A stretch of 38,449 bases of DNA from Candidatus Zixiibacteriota bacterium (GCA_020053015.1 JAGVNY010000135.1:1-38449), one strand, 5' to 3'; counted from the first letter of the stretch, positions 1-7,962 are shown. The notes: generated by a model not told the origin, from the letters alone. Numbers and translations are program-made.

Positions 1-314
1 ATATGCCTGGAGCAATCGACTATTACGAGCTTCCCATTGCGGGAACCGTCAACAATCCTGTCCATCCAAGTATCGAGTTCGAGTCCGACTCTGAACACGA
101 CATCGGCCTTGGCCACTTTGCTCATATAGCTTGGTCGAACTTCCACAAAGTGCACGTCGGAAAGCGGCGATGCGATTGATGATACAGTCACATACTCCCC
201 GCCAACCTCCTGTACGAAGTAAGCCAGATCAGTCGTCGATGTGACTGCGTTGATCTCCGCAATCGAGGCAGAAGTGGCAAGCAACGCCGCGAAGACAATC
301 ACTATGAATTTCAT
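1..314 (-). CDS. Metal ABC transporter substrate-binding protein (ZnuA/TroA type), N-terminal part
   Basis: The first 104 residues of a periplasmic metal-binding protein; the rest lies beyond the left edge. The protein begins MKFIVIVFAALLATSASIAE, a clear signal peptide, followed by AVTSTTDLAYFVQEVGG and then DVHFVEVRPSYMSKVAKADV. In the cluster A-1 family (zinc/manganese ABC binding proteins) this last stretch is usually DPHxxEPRPS and its His is a metal ligand; here it is DVH, with the His kept. The ATG at 314 has an AGGAG ribosome binding site that overlaps the stop codon of the upstream outer-membrane protein gene, only 11 bases away, so the two are probably one operon. The metal is not provable from this part; zinc is favoured by the His-rich neighbour. 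The transporter ATPase and permease would be expected beyond the left edge. Confidence 0.85.
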   Translation of the reverse strand, partial: MKFIVIVFAALLATSASIAEINAVTSTTDLAYFVQEVGGEYVTVSSIASPLSDVHFVEVRPSYMSKVAKADVVFRVGLELDTWMDRIVDGSRNGKLVIVDCSRH

Positions 315-325
315 TTCGTCGACTC

Positions 326-1498
326 CTAAAAGTTGTGCGGTTGGTGGGGACCGAGACTGAACACCATTTGCAGCATTAGTTCCCAGAATCCGTCGCCTTC
401 CTCTGGCTTGGTCCAGTGCGTCACCAATCGAACCAGCGACGTTTCCTCCATCGGCGCGAAGCCAGCAAATACCCCAACGCGCCACGTGTCTGACTCAGCG
501 ATACTGTGGACCCCCTCCTCGGCTTCGATCAGAGACCGCTGCCTGACATACTCGCCGATCATCCCAGCGTTGTACTTCTGCCGAAAGCGATAGTCGATGT
601 AGCCGTAACCTCCAAAAGAGTTAAGATGGTCTCCGTCATGTTGCTCCTCTCTTCTCACGAGCCCTTCCGCCTCCACTTGCAGCGAAGCATACCTGTTCGG
701 TTTGTACTTGTATTTCACGTCGACACCCGCAACCACGGCTTTCGGATTTGACACCGAGTGTTCAAGCCCTTCCTGACCGTCAGCCTCTTCCTCTTCGTCG
801 TGATGATGGGCGCTGTACACGCCATAGACTGCTGAGGCGCCGACGGCCAGTTCAGCGTGCTCTGAAGTGGCAAAAGAGGATGTTACCCGTCCAAAGACGC
901 CAGGGCTGGTTGACGAAACTGACTCATCTTCAACATGCTCTTCCTCTGCTTCATGCGAATGACCGAGCAATGCGTCGCCTTTGAGCAAGGCAGCCATGAC
1001 CTCGGTGAAGGCTCCGCCTGTTGGAATGGAGAAGGACGCTCGCACCGCAACGTCGTTTAGACCTTCGTCTCCGAAAAACTGCATATGTGGAATTGGGCGC
1101 TGAACGAAGGACCACGCGTGCTCGTGAACCGGATTCAGCCGCCCGAATTCGAGCAAGTATTTTCCCACTCTCAAGTTTGTATTGAGCGGAAGACCCCTCA
1201 AGATAGTAGCATACACCTCCTCAACGTCCGCGGACGTGCCCGCATGCCAGGCAACCACTGCGTCCGCGCGCACGTACGGGTTGAGATATCCGCTGACCAT
1301 GATTTCCATCTCAGGATCCGCCACATTGAGCTTTTCCTTCTCGGACGTCCTCGTGCTGTCATTGTGGCTGAACATACTCAAGTTGCCGACGACTGACAGA
1401 TCGGGATTCGCAGTCGTCTGGGCGTACGATGCGGCGAACAGACCCAGTGCTGTCGCCAAGACAGAAGCAAGTCTGATTAACACGCTTAGATTCTCCAT
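326..1498 (-). CDS. Outer-membrane beta-barrel protein with His/acidic loops, probable zinc-linked
   Basis: A 390-residue protein with a signal peptide (MENLSVLIRLASVLATALGL, then an SYAQ cleavage site) and many alternating polar/hydrophobic strands ending in a C-terminal aromatic residue (PHNF), as in outer-membrane barrels. Three predicted loops carry metal-ligand-like runs: HSHEAEEEHVEDE, AHHHDEEEEADGQEG and EEQHDGDH. Similar His-rich barrels sit beside zinc ABC binding proteins in other Gram-negatives, and here the next gene is such a binding protein. I infer a role in zinc passage or capture at the outer membrane. The frame opens earlier at a GTG (1534), but the ATG at 1498 puts the signal peptide at the N terminus and lies downstream of a GAGGTGGG stretch. 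No TonB box or plug domain is visible, so a porin is more likely than a TonB receptor. Confidence 0.7.
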   Translation of the reverse strand: MENLSVLIRLASVLATALGLFAASYAQTTANPDLSVVGNLSMFSHNDSTRTSEKEKLNVADPEMEIMVSGYLNPYVRADAVVAWHAGTSADVEEVYATILRGLPLNTNLRVGKYLLEFGRLNPVHEHAWSFVQRPIPHMQFFGDEGLNDVAVRASFSIPTGGAFTEVMAALLKGDALLGHSHEAEEEHVEDESVSSTSPGVFGRVTSSFATSEHAELAVGASAVYGVYSAHHHDEEEEADGQEGLEHSVSNPKAVVAGVDVKYKYKPNRYASLQVEAEGLVRREEQHDGDHLNSFGGYGYIDYRFRQKYNAGMIGEYVRQRSLIEAEEGVHSIAESDTWRVGVFAGFAPMEETSLVRLVTHWTKPEEGDGFWELMLQMVFSLGPHQPHNF

Positions 1499-1572
1499 CG
1501 TTGACGAAAAAGAAACCCACCTCGCACCTGTCACGTGACCCAGTGCGAGTGTATCGAATAGCTTTGTGGAAA

Positions 1573-1881
1573 CTAACGAAAACGAGGAGGCGCGCGACCA
1601 GCCGGCAATTTCCTGCAGGCAGTCTCTACGCCGACGGATGCACTTTGGAGAGTGTATCCGGCAGAGGAATGGATAAAGGAAAGTCCCAGAAGAGCCGTGA
1701 CAGCAACCGCCACAATTGAATGACAGGCGATGCAGCTTGGATTGTCGCAGTGCGTCCCATGATCAAGCAGAAGAACGAAAGCGGCTATCAGCAAGCATAG
1801 CACGAGCATTCGCGCAACGTGGCGCCAGAGAGCTGATCTGCCCGGTCGCGTTGTCTTTGAAGTCATGACTGTTTCTAACAT
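1573..1881 (-). CDS. Small membrane protein with a CxxxxCxxCH motif, unknown
   Basis: About 102 residues. A basic N terminus is followed by one hydrophobic segment (MLVLCLLIAAFVLLL), then DHGTHCDNPSCIACHS, a second hydrophobic stretch (IVAVAVTALLGLSF) and a basic tail. The Cys/His cluster between the two membrane segments could bind a metal, which suits the downstream metal-uptake genes on the same strand. I do not recognise a family with confidence. The start is uncertain: GTG 1890, ATG 1881 and ATG 1866 are all possible and none has a good ribosome binding site. Confidence 0.5.
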   Translation of the reverse strand: MLETVMTSKTTRPGRSALWRHVARMLVLCLLIAAFVLLLDHGTHCDNPSCIACHSIVAVAVTALLGLSFIHSSAGYTLQSASVGVETACRKLPAGRAPPRFR

Positions 1882-1976
1882 AAAGGTCACTACTAAGTTC
1901 CAGTCGAGAGATCAAGTCCGATGGGACAATTGAGAGGGTAACATTGACTGGAGTTTCCAGAAGACGTAGCCCTGGG

Positions 1977-3035
1977 TCAGGGAGCTCCGAGCACCAAGTC
2001 CCTGGCGCCACCGACGTTTAATGCAAATGCAAGCACACTCGCAGCAAGCACGGTCACGAGGATGAAGATGAAGAAGCCAAAGTATTTGCGTTTCCGAGTT
2101 GCTGACACGGACTTCTCGGGGTTATTCGTTTCGACGTTCGATTCATTCGCGTGATCATCTGTCTCGTCTAGCCACCTCGCAACGATCCTCTGCGCCTCGA
2201 ACTCGGAGTCGCTCTCCTCGGGAAATGTCGTCATGCGTAGCTCCGAAGACTCATCGTCACGCTCATCGGCAGCAGTAACTCGGACCAGAACGCAGGTTAT
2301 GTTGTCTTCTCCGCCAGCGGCGTTGGCTGCCGCAATCAGCTCACGTGACATTGACTCGATATCATCCGTATTCGCCGTCACAATCCTCAACAAATGCTCG
2401 TCAGAGACGAATCCGGAGAGCCCGTCGCTGCACAGCAGGAAGACATCGCCAACTGCTACCGCGTCTTCGCGCACGTCCACTCTAACTCTTTCTCGGACTC
2501 CGAGTGCACGAGTTATCACGTTCTTATTCGGAAAATCAGCCGCATCCTCGGATCTTAGCTGCTTGCTGGCTATAAGCTCGTTCAGGAGCGAGTGGTCAGA
2601 AGTCAACTGGGATAACGAGCCCTTGCGGATACGGTAGACACGGGAGTCACCGACATGGCAGATGGAAATCGTCCCGTGGTGGACGACTGCGGCAACCACG
2701 GTTGTCCCCATTCCCGCGAGCGAGGAGTTTGAAGCCGCCAGGCGATGAACGCGCGTGCTGGCAATTCTCACGGTAGAGGCGAGGAACCGAGCTTCGTCGC
2801 TCAGCTCGATGGGATGACCAAAGGCAACTTCAGCGCCGGGCGGAGGCTCGCCGATGTCATGAAGCCGAATGATGGTATCGACAGCTGTACGCGATGCAAC
2901 CTCGCCTGCGGCATGGCCGCCCATGCCATCGCAAACAACGGCGAGCCGTTTCTCCAGCAGATATCCAAACCTGTCTTCGTTTATCTTTCGCTGCAGGCCT
3001 ACATCCGAGGCGCCATAAATCACCACATTACACAT
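1977..3035 (-). CDS. PP2C-family serine/threonine protein phosphatase with C-terminal membrane anchor
   Basis: 352 residues. The catalytic PPM/PP2C domain fills roughly residues 5-260 with the expected metal-binding motifs: KINEDRFG near 17, VCDGMGGHAAGE near 34, GTT, HVGDSRVYR, TSDHSLLNE, LLCSDGLSG and GGEDNIT. These coordinate the two Mn/Mg ions that dephosphorylate pSer/pThr. An acidic linker follows, then one membrane helix (FGFFIFILVTVLAASVLAFA) near the C terminus, so the enzyme is probably held at the inner membrane with its catalytic domain in the cytoplasm. The ATG at 3035 has AGGGTGA upstream. It is the last gene of a run with a PEGA-domain protein and an unknown protein. Bacterial PP2C enzymes usually reverse Hanks-type kinases, but no kinase or FHA gene is in the window. 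Confidence 0.93.
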   Translation of the reverse strand: MCNVVIYGASDVGLQRKINEDRFGYLLEKRLAVVCDGMGGHAAGEVASRTAVDTIIRLHDIGEPPPGAEVAFGHPIELSDEARFLASTVRIASTRVHRLAASNSSLAGMGTTVVAAVVHHGTISICHVGDSRVYRIRKGSLSQLTSDHSLLNELIASKQLRSEDAADFPNKNVITRALGVRERVRVDVREDAVAVGDVFLLCSDGLSGFVSDEHLLRIVTANTDDIESMSRELIAAANAAGGEDNITCVLVRVTAADERDDESSELRMTTFPEESDSEFEAQRIVARWLDETDDHANESNVETNNPEKSVSATRKRKYFGFFIFILVTVLAASVLAFALNVGGARDLVLGAP

Positions 3036-3088
3036 ACTTTCACCCTAAACACCAGACAGGCATTATAATCAACAACAAAATCTCCGCC

Positions 3089-4489
3089 TTACCTTCGCTT
3101 TAGCTTGATTTCAAGCATCTTTGGTTCGCCGGACTTGAGTTTGGCGCCCTTGTCATCAGGCTTATATCCGACTTTGTCGAATACAAACTCGTACTTGCCG
3201 GGAGGTAACAACTGCTCGTACTCACCGCTCAAGTCGGTTCTCCCGAGAATCACCTTTCGATCCTGCTCTTTTATGTCCGCGATGATCTCCACATCTGAAA
3301 GTCTCTCATGAGTCTGCTTGTCCGTCACAACAAATCGAACCAACACACGCTCGGTTACAGCAATCTTCTGCTCTTCCCGACTCTCAGTCCTCCTGTTGGA
3401 GATAGGACGCATTCCCACTGCTAGCGAGGTTTGATCGGCAGATATCACGACGGATGTGTCAGCATAGCCACCAGCTTCGAAGAAGACTCTGTGTTCCATA
3501 GCGGAAATACGCATCGAAGTCGGGGTGCTGGCATCGGCGTAAAACTCCCTGCTTCCTCTGTCCAGCTTCACAATCCTCGCGCCAATATCTGTCGTTGCAT
3601 CTCCCATCAGGTCGAAAGCCGTGATTGCGATTGAGCGTGTGAGCTCAAACGAGAAGTCATCGGGAGACGCCAGATTCAGGCTGAGCGATATAGGAAGATC
3701 ATCAAAGCCCTGCTTCCTCAGGACGTAGTCCCTTCTTCCCATCGGCAGTTGAAGCACATTTCCTGATTCACCAGCTGTTGAGTCATTTTCCGCGAAGACC
3801 ACGGCGGCCCCGGTTGGAGCAGTGACGATTCGCACCGGCTTGAAGAACCACCCAGAAATCCGCAGACGGGCAAGACTGGAATCGAGTTCCACCTCCCACA
3901 TCTGCCCGATACCGCTGTGCCACTCACCGGATGCAAGATTCTCGTACGACATCCATATCCCATCAAGGGCGCTGTGCTTGAGTGAGATGTTCAACGTATC
4001 CGAAACCGGAAACTCTGCTGAGCAAGGAGTAACGCAAGGGAGCGTATCACCGTTGACTATTATCATGGCGGCATCTGGAGTGCTCTCGAAGTACAATCCT
4101 CGCCTGAACACCAACGGCTCGAACACAGCGCCGTCAGACTCGCCAATAACCACTGCGCTGTCTATGGGAAGGTAGCCGGACATCCGCAGTTGGACGAAAT
4201 GCTGGCCAGGCTCCATTGAAGCAAGCGCCAACGGAGTATGTCCTTCCGGGATATTGTCAATTGTGACATCGGCTCCCTCCGGATAGCTCGTCAACCAAAT
4301 CCTGAAGTCACCATGAGGAGTCGTTAGTCGCAGCCGCCGGTATTGCGTCTGCAAACTGCTGTCGCCATTCTCAGGGCCAGACAGACCGATCACTATGGCA
4401 ATAACCGCAACAGCGACAAGAGCTACCCCAACGAGTACCGAAAGCCACCGGCTTCGGAAAGTGTGGTATGTCGTCTTGAACTCGCGCAC
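3089..4489 (-). CDS. Membrane-anchored PEGA-domain protein
   Basis: 466 residues. A short basic N terminus precedes a single membrane helix (about residues 14-36, VLVGVALVAVAVIAIVIGL), so most of the protein should be outside the inner membrane. A PEGA domain lies around 68-130 (YPEGADVTIDNIPEG, then HFVQLRMSGY), and weaker repeats of the same kind follow (STPDAAMIIVNGDTLPCVTPC; TAPTGAAVVFAENDSTAG). The C-terminal 85 residues resemble a carboxypeptidase-regulatory-like beta-sandwich (LSDVEIIADI, GRTDLSGEYEQLLPPGKYEF). PEGA domains are usually surface or cell-wall-associated modules. The GTG start lies 3 bases after the stop of the upstream unknown gene, which suggests translational coupling since no clear ribosome binding site is seen. 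With the PP2C gene downstream, a sensor or target of a phospho-signalling pathway is possible but unproven. Confidence 0.8.
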   Translation of the reverse strand: MREFKTTYHTFRSRWLSVLVGVALVAVAVIAIVIGLSGPENGDSSLQTQYRRLRLTTPHGDFRIWLTSYPEGADVTIDNIPEGHTPLALASMEPGQHFVQLRMSGYLPIDSAVVIGESDGAVFEPLVFRRGLYFESTPDAAMIIVNGDTLPCVTPCSAEFPVSDTLNISLKHSALDGIWMSYENLASGEWHSGIGQMWEVELDSSLARLRISGWFFKPVRIVTAPTGAAVVFAENDSTAGESGNVLQLPMGRRDYVLRKQGFDDLPISLSLNLASPDDFSFELTRSIAITAFDLMGDATTDIGARIVKLDRGSREFYADASTPTSMRISAMEHRVFFEAGGYADTSVVISADQTSLAVGMRPISNRRTESREEQKIAVTERVLVRFVVTDKQTHERLSDVEIIADIKEQDRKVILGRTDLSGEYEQLLPPGKYEFVFDKVGYKPDDKGAKLKSGEPKMLEIKLKRR

Positions 4490-4492
4490 TGT

Positions 4493-5158
4493 TTAAGTAA
4501 GATACTCGAAGTCCGGGCGGTCAAACTCGCCGCGAGCGCTTACATGCATCGGGGCCAATCGACGCGTTAGAGCTTTCGTGAATCGCTCCAAACGATCGAG
4601 ACGCGGCGGACAGCTCTGCGGATGACCCGGAAACATCCCAGAGAAGTCACGGAGTTGTGACATTGCGCCAGTTGGCAGTCCTGATGCGTCACAGGCGGCC
4701 ACTCCTGCAGCCGTGACGATGAGATGGCAGAATCTGAGGTGCTTAGTGGCGCAAGAGATAAAGACTCGCGGTTCCTGCTCGGCGAAATCAACGCGCTTGT
4801 CTTCTTGCCGTTCCCGTATATAGTCTGCGAATTCTGTGAACTCGGATGACAAGTAAGGGCTAACCGACGAGACAGCTGAGGGACCGAAGACAAAGCTAAA
4901 CCCCCGGGAGTTGCGCTTGACTGTAGCCGGTACTTCCAAGTCACAGTCGAATAGAACGCTCTCTATCGAAAGCCCGGCCGTGAAAGCAATCAACTGCGAA
5001 TAGCGGTGACTCAGGGACTCCTTTAGTCGCGACAGCCTATGATCGTTGAGCTCGCTCAGTCGGCCATCTCGCTCAAGTTTGACCGTTCGCTTCGCTTGCC
5101 GATAGCCCGCGAGATCGATTTCGAGCTGCCTGACCGTCTTGATCCAGACCGCATCCAT
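4493..5158 (-). CDS. Conserved-looking hypothetical protein, first gene of the PEGA/PP2C operon
   Basis: 221 residues, no signal peptide and no membrane segment. The first 55 residues are charged and helical (RQLEIDLAGYRQAKRTVKLE, RLSRLKESLSHRYSQL), probably a coiled coil. The rest looks globular, with scattered Cys (FDCDLEV, FISCATKHLRFCHL, AACDASG). I recognise no family. The ATG at 5158 has a GAGGAG ribosome binding site nine bases upstream. The stop is 3 bases before the GTG of the PEGA gene, so the two products should be made together, and a cytosolic partner of the PEGA/PP2C pair is a reasonable guess. Confidence 0.7.
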   Translation of the reverse strand: MDAVWIKTVRQLEIDLAGYRQAKRTVKLERDGRLSELNDHRLSRLKESLSHRYSQLIAFTAGLSIESVLFDCDLEVPATVKRNSRGFSFVFGPSAVSSVSPYLSSEFTEFADYIRERQEDKRVDFAEQEPRVFISCATKHLRFCHLIVTAAGVAACDASGLPTGAMSQLRDFSGMFPGHPQSCPPRLDRLERFTKALTRRLAPMHVSARGEFDRPDFEYLT

Positions 5159-5231
5159 AGCGACTGCTCCTCTTCTCTCGCTCTCCTAAAAGTCTACCGC
5201 AGTCCAGTTCCGCTTCCAGTACTAGATGCAG

Positions 5232-5256
5232 AGGCGGGAGTCGCATGCTCCCGCCT
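5232..5256 (-). terminator. GC-rich hairpin after the lipoprotein gene
   Basis: A perfect 9-bp inverted repeat (AGGCGGGAG and CTCCCGCCT) with a 7-base loop. It lies between the stop of the upstream lipoprotein gene at 5330 and the start of the next gene at 5158. Its position fits a transcription terminator for the minus strand, but no run of T follows it in that direction. Confidence 0.45.
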
Positions 5257-5329
5257 TTGCTACGCCATTCTACTCAAATCAATTGCGTTGCCTATTACGA
5301 AGGCAACAGCTCGCGTGACGAGCAAGAAT

Positions 5330-6202
5330 CTACTGGCCCGACATCACCTGACTGACTTCCGCCGGAGTATATCCCTCCGGAACCGCAAAGCGGGACTTGT
5401 CAATCTTATCGCTCTTCACATCTTGCACCTGCAACGTGAGGCCCATGTTGAACGTATTCGGTAGTCCCTCGTTTATCGCGAGACTTACGTCGCCGGCGAA
5501 CGGAAACCCTCCCAGCTTCGTGTAGAAGCTGTCGAGATTATCACGGCTCATGCCGAAACGCTGCAGGAAATCAAGGAATCCACCCGGTTGCATTCGCTTG
5601 TCTGCTATCTCGCTTATCGCTCTCGCCTTGAACGAGTTGAATGCATCATATCCGACGAAGCTGTCGCTCACCCAGAACTTCCCGGTCATCCGAGTTGTCG
5701 CTTCTTTGTCCGCAGTTTTGATCGGAATCGCGAATGACACGTCCACACCCTTGCACTCCACGCCCGCGATTACCTTCGTCTCCGACAGCGGCTTCACTTC
5801 GATACTAAGCTGCGGTGAAGTGGACGGAGGAACTGAGGAGGAAGCGGGGATCGGTATGGAGGCATAAATCTTCGATACGTCGTTGAGGTACAGGACTACC
5901 TTCTTGTCGAGGTCGATCACCGTGGAAAATCTCGATGTCCTCGTGGTGTCTCCCATCGGAATTAGGGACTCCATATCTACACGGGCAGCGGCTCCGTCAG
6001 TCGTGTACTGCTGATTGAAGGTTATGTTGCTCATCATCGGAATACCAGACACTGTCATCGTGTACGCAATGGAGAGATTCCCCCCGGCTGCCTGACCAGC
6101 AGGCGTACCGCCTTCCGACGTCTTCGAGTTTGCCTTTTCCGACGGTGAGCAGCTGAATATCAGCGCCGCCGACATCATCACCAGAATAGCCTTCTTAATC
6201 AT
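5330..6202 (-). CDS. Lipoprotein, DUF4412-like
   Basis: 290 residues. A lipoprotein signal (MIKKAILVMMSAALIFSC) puts the lipidated Cys at 18, followed by a Ser/Lys/Gly-rich linker. The mature part has the pattern of DUF4412-type periplasmic proteins: an opening strand (LSIAYTMTVSGIPMMSNITF), a central IDLDKKVVLYLNDVSKIY segment, then a strand around VIAGVECKGVDVSFAIPI and a C-terminal VPEGYTPAEV. The function of this group is unknown. The ATG at 6202 has AAGGAG seven bases upstream; the longer frame to 6256 lacks a signal at its N terminus and overlaps the neighbouring gene, so I reject it. Confidence 0.75.
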   Translation of the reverse strand: MIKKAILVMMSAALIFSCSPSEKANSKTSEGGTPAGQAAGGNLSIAYTMTVSGIPMMSNITFNQQYTTDGAAARVDMESLIPMGDTTRTSRFSTVIDLDKKVVLYLNDVSKIYASIPIPASSSVPPSTSPQLSIEVKPLSETKVIAGVECKGVDVSFAIPIKTADKEATTRMTGKFWVSDSFVGYDAFNSFKARAISEIADKRMQPGGFLDFLQRFGMSRDNLDSFYTKLGGFPFAGDVSLAINEGLPNTFNMGLTLQVQDVKSDKIDKSRFAVPEGYTPAEVSQVMSGQ

Positions 6203-6252
6203 GCTGCAACTCCTTCTCGTCGCCATGCCGTGCCGCGACTGGCGCCGTATTG

Positions 6253-6459
6253 TCAATTTGATTCACTTCTTCGCCCGAGAACAGGGGAATCAGCCTCCTG
6301 CCTGCGTGTATTGATGATCCGATTAATCTCCGATATCTCGTGGATGAATTCGCGTCTGGTCTGGTGGTCAAGATCCAATATGCTGTCGAGACTCCAATGA
6401 AGGTGATATGCGACAAAAGCTACCTCCCGGGTAAGCTCCTCCCGGGGGTAGCTCGTCAT
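6253..6459 (-). CDS. DUF6760-type small protein of contractile injection systems
   Basis: 68 residues. The sequence YPREELTREVAFVAYHLHWS followed by ILDLDHQTRREFIHEISEIN matches the small DUF6760-like protein that, as I recall it, sits between tube and LysM/spike genes in extracellular contractile injection system (eCIS) clusters. Its role there is unclear; assembly is likely. Its ATG overlaps the stop of the preceding tail assembly gene by four bases (ATGA), so the pair is translationally coupled. No other eCIS gene is present beside it. The family assignment is from pattern memory and needs a profile search. Confidence 0.75.
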   Translation of the reverse strand: MTSYPREELTREVAFVAYHLHWSLDSILDLDHQTRREFIHEISEINRIINTRRQEADSPVLGRRSESN

Positions 6460-6860
6460 TTTCCCAGGCGCTTGTACTCCACATCAAATGCGTGACCGCA
6501 TGATGGACATGTCACGGAAACCGTCGGTTCGCCATCCTCATTGATGCTTCTGTAGAGATCCTGCAAGAATGAGAGATCGGCGGAATACATTTGCTGCACA
6601 ATCTCCGAAGTGATCCCATTCAGGTCACCGAGCTTGGTAACTACCCTCGAAAGTATCAAGATCACCAAGTACGCCTTGTTGTCCTTGACTCTCGGATCGC
6701 CGAGAGGTTCGATCTCGTCTCTGGCTGTCGCAAGTCGCATCACTCCTTCCCTGTGAACCTTGCCGTCATGATCGATGTAGCCCTTGGGAAGCGTGAATGC
6801 GAACTCGGTTGAAAACGGTGATCTGCTCGTAGTAACCGTATCGTGCACAGTGTCTCTCAT
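6456..6860 (-). CDS. T4-like tail assembly protein of a contractile injection system
   Basis: 134 residues. The middle is strongly reminiscent of the short tail assembly proteins of eCIS loci: STEFAFTLPKGYIDHDGKVH, EGVMRLATARDEIEPLGDPR, YLVILILSRVVTKLGDL and SADLSFLQDLYRSINEDG. It ends with VTCPSCGHAFDVE, a single CxxC that may bind zinc with a second copy or partner. The ATG at 6860 has GGAGT six bases upstream. It is coupled to the DUF6760 gene by a 4-base overlap. In complete loci these proteins are thought to help tube or baseplate assembly; sheath, tube, baseplate and AAA+ ATPase genes are all missing from this window. Confidence 0.78.
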   Translation of the reverse strand: MRDTVHDTVTTSRSPFSTEFAFTLPKGYIDHDGKVHREGVMRLATARDEIEPLGDPRVKDNKAYLVILILSRVVTKLGDLNGITSEIVQQMYSADLSFLQDLYRSINEDGEPTVSVTCPSCGHAFDVEYKRLGK

Positions 6861-7191
6861 ATCTACTCCGAGATTTCAATCCAGCTCAATGTCAGCGCCA
6901 GGTCATTCTCCTTGAAGCTCGCAATCCGACGCAATCAACGCAGCTGGCCATTACACCGCCTGCCAAAGCGTCGATTCCGGTCGACAATCGCCGTTGTCGG
7001 CAACGAAACGAAAGAAATCACCTGGAGTTCGATTGTCAATTCAAAAAAAGCTGCACATCAACTGATTGACTGGCGGTCTCTTTCCGATCTCCGTCAGTGA
7101 TGGCGGAACATTGTCGCCGCTTCAGCGTTCGAGAATGCGGAGGAAATCAGTTCGGTTACGGCCATTTAGGTACGATCTGAAGAAGGATATG
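6861..7191. other. Intergenic region upstream of the tail-type genes
   Basis: About 330 bases between divergent genes. One minus-strand frame runs towards the tail assembly start and ends in TAG at its ribosome binding site, but it is broken by several TGA codons and its translation has no recognisable motif. I see no RNA gene and no convincing promoter pair. Confidence 0.4.
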
Positions 7192-7401
7192 ATGACTTTG
7201 AAGACGAGATTCGTAGAATTCGACACGTCATCCGGTGAACTCGTTATTCACCTGCCTGCCCATTCGCAGGAACTCCGGAGAATCGTCCTCGAGCGCCTGA
7301 ACGACCGTATCCATGAGGCAGGGCACAGACGCCCCACCCTTGACGACCTTGAAGAGACAGTAACATATACTCTGCTTGAGAACGCCATTCCAATCGATTA
7401 G
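7192..7401 (+). CDS. Small acidic hypothetical protein
   Basis: 69 residues starting MTLKTRFVEFDTSSGELVIH, then LPAHSQELRRIVLERLNDRI and ending in LEETVTYTLLENAIPID. It looks like a short strand pair followed by helices, with no signal or membrane segment. An AGAAGG ribosome binding site ends five bases before the ATG at 7192; a second ATG at 7189 is too close to it. No family recognised. It is divergent from the two tail-type genes. Confidence 0.5.
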   Translation: MTLKTRFVEFDTSSGELVIHLPAHSQELRRIVLERLNDRIHEAGHRRPTLDDLEETVTYTLLENAIPID

Positions 7402-7457
7402 ACATTTCTGTTCATGTATCCCACTCACTGATTCAGCATACACTTGAATCTCTTTGA

Positions 7458-7484
7458 TTGACTCGCCTTGTGGCTAACTATACT
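7458..7484 (+). promoter_or_regulatory. Candidate sigma-70 promoter upstream of the 7544 gene
   Basis: TTGACT, 15-base spacer, TATACT. The -10 box matches five of six consensus positions, but the spacer is short. The predicted start of transcription is about 50 bases before the ATG at 7544 and supports that reading frame. Confidence 0.35.
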
Positions 7485-7543
7485 TTGTGTCCGTCAGAAG
7501 GCTTTTCAATGGAGTCAGCAGGAACGATTGAAAGACAGTCGGG

Positions 7544-7834
7544 ATGAGTTCGACTACTGATCATACAAATCAAACAATCGACCTCACACTCTGCGCAGCA
7601 GAGAGAGTGCACAGGCCGGGGCCATTTGTGATTCTCGAGTCTACGGATTCGAAATGCGTGATCGCGGAGATTGACGTCCCTGCAAGCGCCAATGTCCTTC
7701 CGCAGTTCGCCCCAACGGCAGCGCAGATATATCCAACGAGCGCGCGAAATCTCTTCAGGGACCACCGGCGCCTCATCAGGTTGATGATGCAAGTTTCCAT
7801 GGACACCGGCCATCAGACGAGCCCTGATAAGTAG
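7544..7834 (+). CDS. Small hypothetical protein
   Basis: 96 residues with a predicted strand-rich N-terminal half (VILESTDSKCVIAEIDVP) and a basic helical end (ARNLFRDHRRLIRLMMQV). Codon use looks like that of the neighbours and a promoter-like sequence lies upstream, but the ribosome binding site is weak and overlapping minus-strand frames exist (7478-7813). I do not recognise it. The frame could be spurious. Confidence 0.42.
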   Translation: MSSTTDHTNQTIDLTLCAAERVHRPGPFVILESTDSKCVIAEIDVPASANVLPQFAPTAAQIYPTSARNLFRDHRRLIRLMMQVSMDTGHQTSPDK

Positions 7835-7908
7835 TAGGTCGGGTTCCGAGTGGAGCGGGGCGTAACGAGAAACCAGATGCTCTGATTCTCACCGCGACCG
7901 CAAAAGCC

Positions 7909-7937
7909 GAAGGCCTTCTCGATCAGAGAAGGCCTTC
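7909..7937 (-). terminator. Hairpin terminator after the 347-residue sorting-domain protein
   Basis: A perfect 12-bp inverted repeat (GAAGGCCTTCTC and GAGAAGGCCTTC) with a 5-base loop, 26 bases downstream of the stop at 7963. On the minus strand it is followed by GGCTTTTGC, a short T run. Confidence 0.75.
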
Positions 7938-7962
7938 TGTATACAACAACAAGACAGGGTGA

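Noticed and set aside
6861-7191. A minus-strand frame with several TGA codons leading into the tail assembly gene, considered as a selenoprotein
   Set aside because: The translation has no known motif, the TGA codons are too many for the length, and no SECIS-like hairpin is evident.
7478-7813. Minus-strand frame overlapping the 7544 gene
   Set aside because: Cys/His/Arg-rich translation and no ribosome binding site; the plus-strand frame has a promoter-like sequence.
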